The position numbers were made by a program, and so were the translations under genes. A DNA stretch of 64,000 nt from Thermoplasmata archaeon. Its GTDB lineage: Archaea; Thermoplasmatota; Thermoplasmata; Lutacidiplasmatales; UBA184. The notes beneath the pieces are model-generated. The model had not been told where the DNA came from. It did no database searches and saw nothing but the letters and a program-made list of their open reading frames with translations. The stretch is from assembly GCA_021819135.1 (NCBI GenBank), contig JAKASE010000004.1, forward strand, positions 1 through 64,000. The letters are read 5' to 3'. Shown here in pieces: positions 59,913-64,000 of the stretch; position 1 is the stretch's first letter; each line of letters begins with the position of its first letter.

Positions 59913-61104
59913 CCGCCCACTCCGACGGGGACCGATCGGCGAGCGTTCGCCAGGGACTGCCGCCCCGGAACGGGAACGTGAGCTCACCGCCGACCTCCAC
60001 CGCGACCTCGCCCCAGTCGTCGCCGGGTTCCGGGTCGGCGACGAGACCGGAGAGATCGAGGAGGACCGAACCGGCCGGCGCCCCGACCCGGTCGGCGATC
60101 TCGTCCTCCATCCGCCGACGTTCCGCCGGAGCGGAGATAGCCCGGTTCCATCGCGCCCGGACGGCGGGCTCGACCGACCGCCATCCGAACGCGCGCTTGT
60201 ACAGACGTCGGTCGAGCAACCCCTCGACGAGCGAGCGGCTGAGCGCTCCCGCCTCCCGGAGGTGGACGAGGAGCTCCGCGTCCCTCCCGAAGAAGAGCGG
60301 GCGCGCGGCGTCCGGGTAGCCGTCCATCCGCTCGACCGCTCCCTGGGCCATCATCTCGGCCGCCCGGACGGTCTTGTGGAAGTACACGGTGGAATACATG
60401 AGCGCCCGACCGACGAGGAACCCCTCGACCGCGCTGCGGCCCTTCTCCGCGAACGCCATCCGAGCGTCGACCGCGCGGACCGTGTCCAGGAGCCGGACCG
60501 CGTCGATGGCGCCGTAGGCGACGCCCGTGTAGTACGCGTCGCGCTGAAGATAGTCGATCCGGTCCGCGTCGATCGGTCCGTGGAGGATCGCCCGGAGCAG
60601 GCGACGGGCCCGGGGGGGTTCGCGCGGGTCGATCAGTCGCGCGACGGAGGCCGGAGGGATCCCGAACCGTTCGAGGACGTTCGGGACCTCGACCCGGTCG
60701 GAAGGCCAGTCCGGGTCCTTGCCCTCGATGCGGAGGCAGGAGAGCCGCTCGTGGGGCACGCCCAGGACCTCGAGCATCGGGCCGTCGAGCGTGTGGGAGA
60801 ACGGACCGTGGCCGATGTCGTGGAGCAGGGCGCCCGCCGCGATCCGATCGGAGTCGGCATCGCCGAGGGAGAGCTGCTCGGACAGACGGGACGTCACCCA
60901 GTACGATCCGAGGGAGTGCTCGAGGCGGGTGTGGTTCGCCCCGGGGAAGACCAAGTGCGCAAGCCCCGTCTGCCGGATCCCCCAGAGGCGCTGGAACTCC
61001 GGGGTCCCCACCAGCGCGAGCGACGGTCCCTCGAGGGCGATCGGGCCGTGGACCGGATCGTAGATCGACTTTCGCCGACCGGTCGGTCGGACCCGGGAGG
61101 ACAT
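59836..61104 (-). CDS. HD-domain phosphohydrolase (dGTPase-like)
   Basis: 422 residues. Metal ligands NHTRLEHSLG (H58, H63), HDIGHGPFSH (H95, D96) and a later Asp in GPIDADRIDYL are the HD pattern of deoxynucleoside triphosphate hydrolases and cyclic-nucleotide phosphohydrolases. Activity on dNTPs or c-di-nucleotides is open. ATG 61104 about 27 bases after TTATC on the minus strand. Its 3' end overlaps the EVE gene by 77 bp. Confidence 0.92.
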   Translation of the reverse strand: MSSRVRPTGRRKSIYDPVHGPIALEGPSLALVGTPEFQRLWGIRQTGLAHLVFPGANHTRLEHSLGSYWVTSRLSEQLSLGDADSDRIAAGALLHDIGHGPFSHTLDGPMLEVLGVPHERLSCLRIEGKDPDWPSDRVEVPNVLERFGIPPASVARLIDPREPPRARRLLRAILHGPIDADRIDYLQRDAYYTGVAYGAIDAVRLLDTVRAVDARMAFAEKGRSAVEGFLVGRALMYSTVYFHKTVRAAEMMAQGAVERMDGYPDAARPLFFGRDAELLVHLREAGALSRSLVEGLLDRRLYKRAFGWRSVEPAVRARWNRAISAPAERRRMEDEIADRVGAPAGSVLLDLSGLVADPEPGDDWGEVAVEVGGELTFPFRGGSPWRTLADRSPSEWAVSVYASRRWAGAVARRLSRDPGLVP

Positions 61105-61201
61105 CAGGCCGGGCGGAGGCGTCCGGGACGATAAGGCGGCGGTCCGTTCGCACGAGTCGACCGGGTACCTATTTATCGCACGGGCCCGTCCACCGCCAAT
61201 C

Positions 61202-64000
61202 ATGGCGGACACGGCGTCCGGTTCCCCTCCGGACGGTGACCCCCTCGAGGATGCGCGCGCTCTCTGGCGCGCGGCCCAGGATGCCGAAGCCCGGGGCGAC
61301 AAGGCGGCCTTCCTGAGCTCCCTCCGGGGGTTCCTCGCACTCGTCGAGACGCGCGCGAAGGAGCTCGCTCCGGCGGCCGGAGAGATCGCCCCGTTGCTGG
61401 ACGAGACCGCGATGGCGTTCTCCCGCGCCTCGCAGCCCGACTTCGCGCGGCGGGCGGTCGACCTCGGGCTCACGTTCAGCCCGGGCGCCTCTTCGCTCCT
61501 CCATCACAAGGCGCTGCTCCTCCTCTCCCAGAACGAGAACCTCCCCGAGGTGGTCAAGCTCGTCGACGCCGCCCTCGAGGGGAACCCGCACGACAAGGGG
61601 CTCTGGGCGACGCGCGGCGACGCCCTCCGCCTCGAGGGACACGACGCGGAGGCGGTCGAGGCGTACCTGCACGCCCAGCAGCTCGACGCGGCCTCGACCC
61701 AGTTCGTCGACAAGGCCCTGAAGCTCGCCCCGCACGACCCGAAGGTCCTGCGCACGAAGCTCGATCTCGCCCGGGCGGTGGGCGGTGACGTCCCGGCGCT
61801 CGAGGCCTGCGAGGAGCTCCTTCGGACGAACCCGGACGACATCGACCTGCTCCACGCCCGCTCCGAGCTCCTCGCCGCCCTGGGCCGGGCCGAGGAGGCG
61901 CTCGTGCCGCTCCTGCGCGTACGCGAGGCGAGGCCCGACGACCTCACGGCCGCGCGTCTTAACGTGCGGATCCTCTTCGGACTCGGGCGGGAGGAGGCGG
62001 CGCTCCCGATCGCGACATCGATCGTCCAGTCCTCCACCCCTCCCGAGGCGGCCGCGCTCTCGGAGATCGCCACGCTCACCGAACCGAAGCACCCCGAGCT
62101 CGCCCTCGCGGCCCGGGAGCGGCTCCGCGAGGTCGACCCCCGCAACCTGCAGAACCTCCACGACCTCCGCGACCTTGCGACGCGGCTCGATCGGGCCGAT
62201 CAGGCGCTCGCCGCATGCCGGGCCATCCTCGCCGCGCATCCGGACAACCTCGAGGCGATGCGCGGGGTCGCGGAGCTCGAGCTCGCCCAGGGTCACCCGG
62301 AGGCGGCGATCGAGGCGTACCAGGCGATCCGAGCGGCGCACCCCCACGCGGTCGGCGAGCTCCGCAAGGGGCTCGACGTCGCCCGCGAAGCCCATCGCGC
62401 GGACGTCGAGCAGGAGTTCGCGAAGTCGATCCTCGCCGAGGACCCGATCGACCTCACCGCCCAGGTCGCCCTCGCCCGGACGCTCTCCGCTTCGGGCGAC
62501 ACGATGGCGTCGATCCGGGCCTACGACGATCTCCTCACCGCCCATCCCGCCGAGCTGCCGTACCTCCTCGAGAAGAAGGAGGTCGTGGCGCGCACCAACG
62601 ACCCCGCGCTCCTCGCCCCCGTCCTCGACGAGATCTTCCGCCTCGACCCGACCCGTACCGAGATCGCGATCGAGCGAGGCAATCTCTACCTCGCCCTCGC
62701 CTACGACCAGGCGGAGGGATCGGCCGAGCGGGACCGGGCGGCGCGGACGGCGCTCGTCTCCTACGAACGCGCGTCGACCGATCCCGGCGCCGCATCGGTC
62801 GCGAACCTCGGGATCGCGCGCGCCTCCCGGCTCGTCGGGGACTCCGACCGGGCCGTGCGGGCGTACGCGACGTTCCTCGAGCCGGAAGGCAATCGACGGC
62901 GGTACGACATCCAGAAGGAGCACGGCCATGCCCTCCGGGAGACCGGGCGGTACTCCGAGGCCGCGGAGGCGTACGTCGGAGCGATCTCGGGCGGCCTCGA
63001 GGACCCGGATCTCTTCTGGGGCGCGGTCGAGGTGCTCGCGCCGCTCAACCAGGACGCCCGCGCCCTCCAGCTCCTCGAGGTCCTCCTGCGCCACGACCCG
63101 AACAACCCGCTCTATCTGCGCAAGAAGGGCCAGCTCCTCCTGAAGGTCGGCAAGCGCCACGAGGCCCTCCAGGCGCTCCAGCAGGCGGTCCAGGGGGCCC
63201 ACGGGGACCCGCACTCCTACTTCGAGGTCGCCGAGGCGCTCCGTGCCGAGGGGGCGTACGCCGATGCGATCCAGTACTACCGGGAAGGGCTCAAGGTCGA
63301 CCCGAAGAGCCGGCACGGCCGTCTCGCCCTCGCCGAGACGCTGCAGCTCGCCGGCCAGTACTCCGAGGTCGTCGACCTGGTCGATCCCCTCCTCACCGAG
63401 GACGCCAACGACCTCGCGGCCTGGAAGGTCCGGGGCGATGCGCTCCGCGCGCTCGGCCGACCGTCCGAGGTGCTCTATTCGCTCCGGGCGATCCTCCTCC
63501 TCGAGCCCGAGAACGGCGGCGCGCTGCTCGAGATGTACCGGCTCCAGCGGGACGCGAAGGAGACGAAGGAGGCGTACGAGACGCTGAGCCGCCTCCTCGC
63601 CACCGACGCGCCCGAGGCCCGGGACGCGACCCTCCAGCTCGAGCGGGGAGACCTCGCGGCGGGCCTCGGCCTCACGGAGGAGGCCAACCAGTCCTACGAG
63701 AAGGCGGCCCAGATCGACCCGGTCTACGGGGTCGAGATCGCGATCCGCCGCGCGCGGCTCCGGCTGAGCGCCGGCCGCCCGGACCTCGCCCTCGCGGTCC
63801 TCGATGACGGCCTGAAGGCCCACCCGTCCGGGGCTCCCCCGAACCTCGGGGCCCTGCTGCTACGGGCCGAGGTGCTCGAGGCGCTCGAGCGGCCCACCGA
63901 GGCGCGGGCCGTCTACGAGGAGGTGCGCGCCCGCGAGCCGAAGTCCCCGGTCGCGCTCGCGGGGATCGCGAAGTCGATGCTCTCCGAGGGGAAGCACACC
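61202..64000 (+). CDS. Large tetratricopeptide-repeat protein, runs off the window
   Basis: At least 933 residues, open to the last base. Repeated helical pairs of the TPR type: examples are EVVKLVDAALEGNPHDKGLW, AIEAYQAIRAAHPHAVGE, AEAYVGAISGG and ALAVLDDGLKAHP. Early part is acidic; no signal peptide or membrane helix. TPR arrays scaffold protein complexes; the partner is unknown. ATG 61202 follows TATTTATC (about 61169-61176) by about 25 bases, leaderless. Confidence 0.9.
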   Translation, partial: MADTASGSPPDGDPLEDARALWRAAQDAEARGDKAAFLSSLRGFLALVETRAKELAPAAGEIAPLLDETAMAFSRASQPDFARRAVDLGLTFSPGASSLLHHKALLLLSQNENLPEVVKLVDAALEGNPHDKGLWATRGDALRLEGHDAEAVEAYLHAQQLDAASTQFVDKALKLAPHDPKVLRTKLDLARAVGGDVPALEACEELLRTNPDDIDLLHARSELLAALGRAEEALVPLLRVREARPDDLTAARLNVRILFGLGREEAALPIATSIVQSSTPPEAAALSEIATLTEPKHPELALAARERLREVDPRNLQNLHDLRDLATRLDRADQALAACRAILAAHPDNLEAMRGVAELELAQGHPEAAIEAYQAIRAAHPHAVGELRKGLDVAREAHRADVEQEFAKSILAEDPIDLTAQVALARTLSASGDTMASIRAYDDLLTAHPAELPYLLEKKEVVARTNDPALLAPVLDEIFRLDPTRTEIAIERGNLYLALAYDQAEGSAERDRAARTALVSYERASTDPGAASVANLGIARASRLVGDSDRAVRAYATFLEPEGNRRRYDIQKEHGHALRETGRYSEAAEAYVGAISGGLEDPDLFWGAVEVLAPLNQDARALQLLEVLLRHDPNNPLYLRKKGQLLLKVGKRHEALQALQQAVQGAHGDPHSYFEVAEALRAEGAYADAIQYYREGLKVDPKSRHGRLALAETLQLAGQYSEVVDLVDPLLTEDANDLAAWKVRGDALRALGRPSEVLYSLRAILLLEPENGGALLEMYRLQRDAKETKEAYETLSRLLATDAPEARDATLQLERGDLAAGLGLTEEANQSYEKAAQIDPVYGVEIAIRRARLRLSAGRPDLALAVLDDGLKAHPSGAPPNLGALLLRAEVLEALERPTEARAVYEEVRAREPKSPVALAGIAKSMLSEGKHT

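Noticed and set aside
61169-63823. 884-codon open frame on the minus strand opposite the TPR gene
   Set aside because: It is rich in Arg, Gly, Glu and Leu without motifs, exactly what a high-GC antisense frame gives; the plus-strand TPR reading has clear repeats and a TATA box.
1-64000. CRISPR arrays, rRNA genes, replication origin
   Set aside because: No regularly spaced repeats, no 16S/23S/5S sequence and no origin-type repeat cluster or Orc/Cdc6 gene seen.

Overview
This 64 kb window is chromosomal DNA of a high-GC archaeon. The archaeal assignment is direct: it carries TFB, aRF1, aIF6, Gar1, ribosomal proteins S17e, S19e, L31e and L39e, a PDCD5 protein, Trm-G10, archaeal-type CoaD, two tRNAs without encoded CCA, and many TATA boxes placed about 25-30 nt before leaderless start codons. 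A high-GC Thermoplasmatota relative is my best guess (inference, not proven). One sample line of core DNA (12901-12960) is 47/60 GC, while one in the tRNA-flanking region (7381-7440) is 31/60, so 4.8-9.5 kb looks like an accessory island beside tRNA-Arg(CCT). No rRNA genes and no CRISPR array were seen.

Layout. 0-5 kb: thioredoxin, release factor aRF1, a secreted membrane-anchored protein facing a winged-helix-like regulator, tRNA-Arg. 5-9.9 kb: class III cyclase/TolB/TPR protein, a secreted protein, a VOC protein, an NmrA-type NAD(P)-binding protein. 10-16.5 kb: a tightly overlapping heme operon (hemA, AhbD-like radical SAM, ferrochelatase, FAD porphyrinogen oxidase, MFS transporter). 16.6-23.6 kb: F420/NADP oxidoreductase, GNAT, a PadR-ABC efflux cassette with a palindromic operator, GH15 glycosidase. 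24.0-25.6 kb: a complete IS5-family-like element with terminal inverted repeats, a TTA target duplication and two passenger genes, sitting in the promoter of a cation/proton antiporter. 27-33 kb: sugar-phosphate mutase, Mut7-C protein, Trm-G10, M50 protease, CoaD. 33.4-39.1 kb: a three-gene operon of vWA protein, P-loop GTPase-like protein and a 985-residue coiled-coil protein. 39.3-41.6 kb: S17e and the classic S19e-PDCD5-L39e-L31e-aIF6 operon. 41.7-47.5 kb: a molybdenum hydroxylase operon whose FAD subunit carries the extra four-cysteine loop of 4-hydroxybenzoyl-CoA reductase, ending with a SerK/ParB-like gene. 47.4-52.6 kb: PurN, a frameshifted O-methyltransferase, TFB, Gar1, and two related helical proteins. 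53-64 kb: MoaD-like protein, secreted protein, tRNA-Ser(CGA), PGI/PMI, two KaiC-like ATPases, EVE protein, HD phosphohydrolase and a large TPR protein running off the window.

The genes most worth following up are the vWA/GTPase/coiled-coil operon, the mosaic heme cluster (a possible coproporphyrin route finished by a radical SAM enzyme instead of ChdC), the passenger-carrying insertion sequence, and the HCR-like reductase coupled to a SerK-like gene. Many neighbouring genes overlap by ATGA/GTGA/TGATG, so translational coupling is common, and five convergent gene pairs overlap at their 3' ends.
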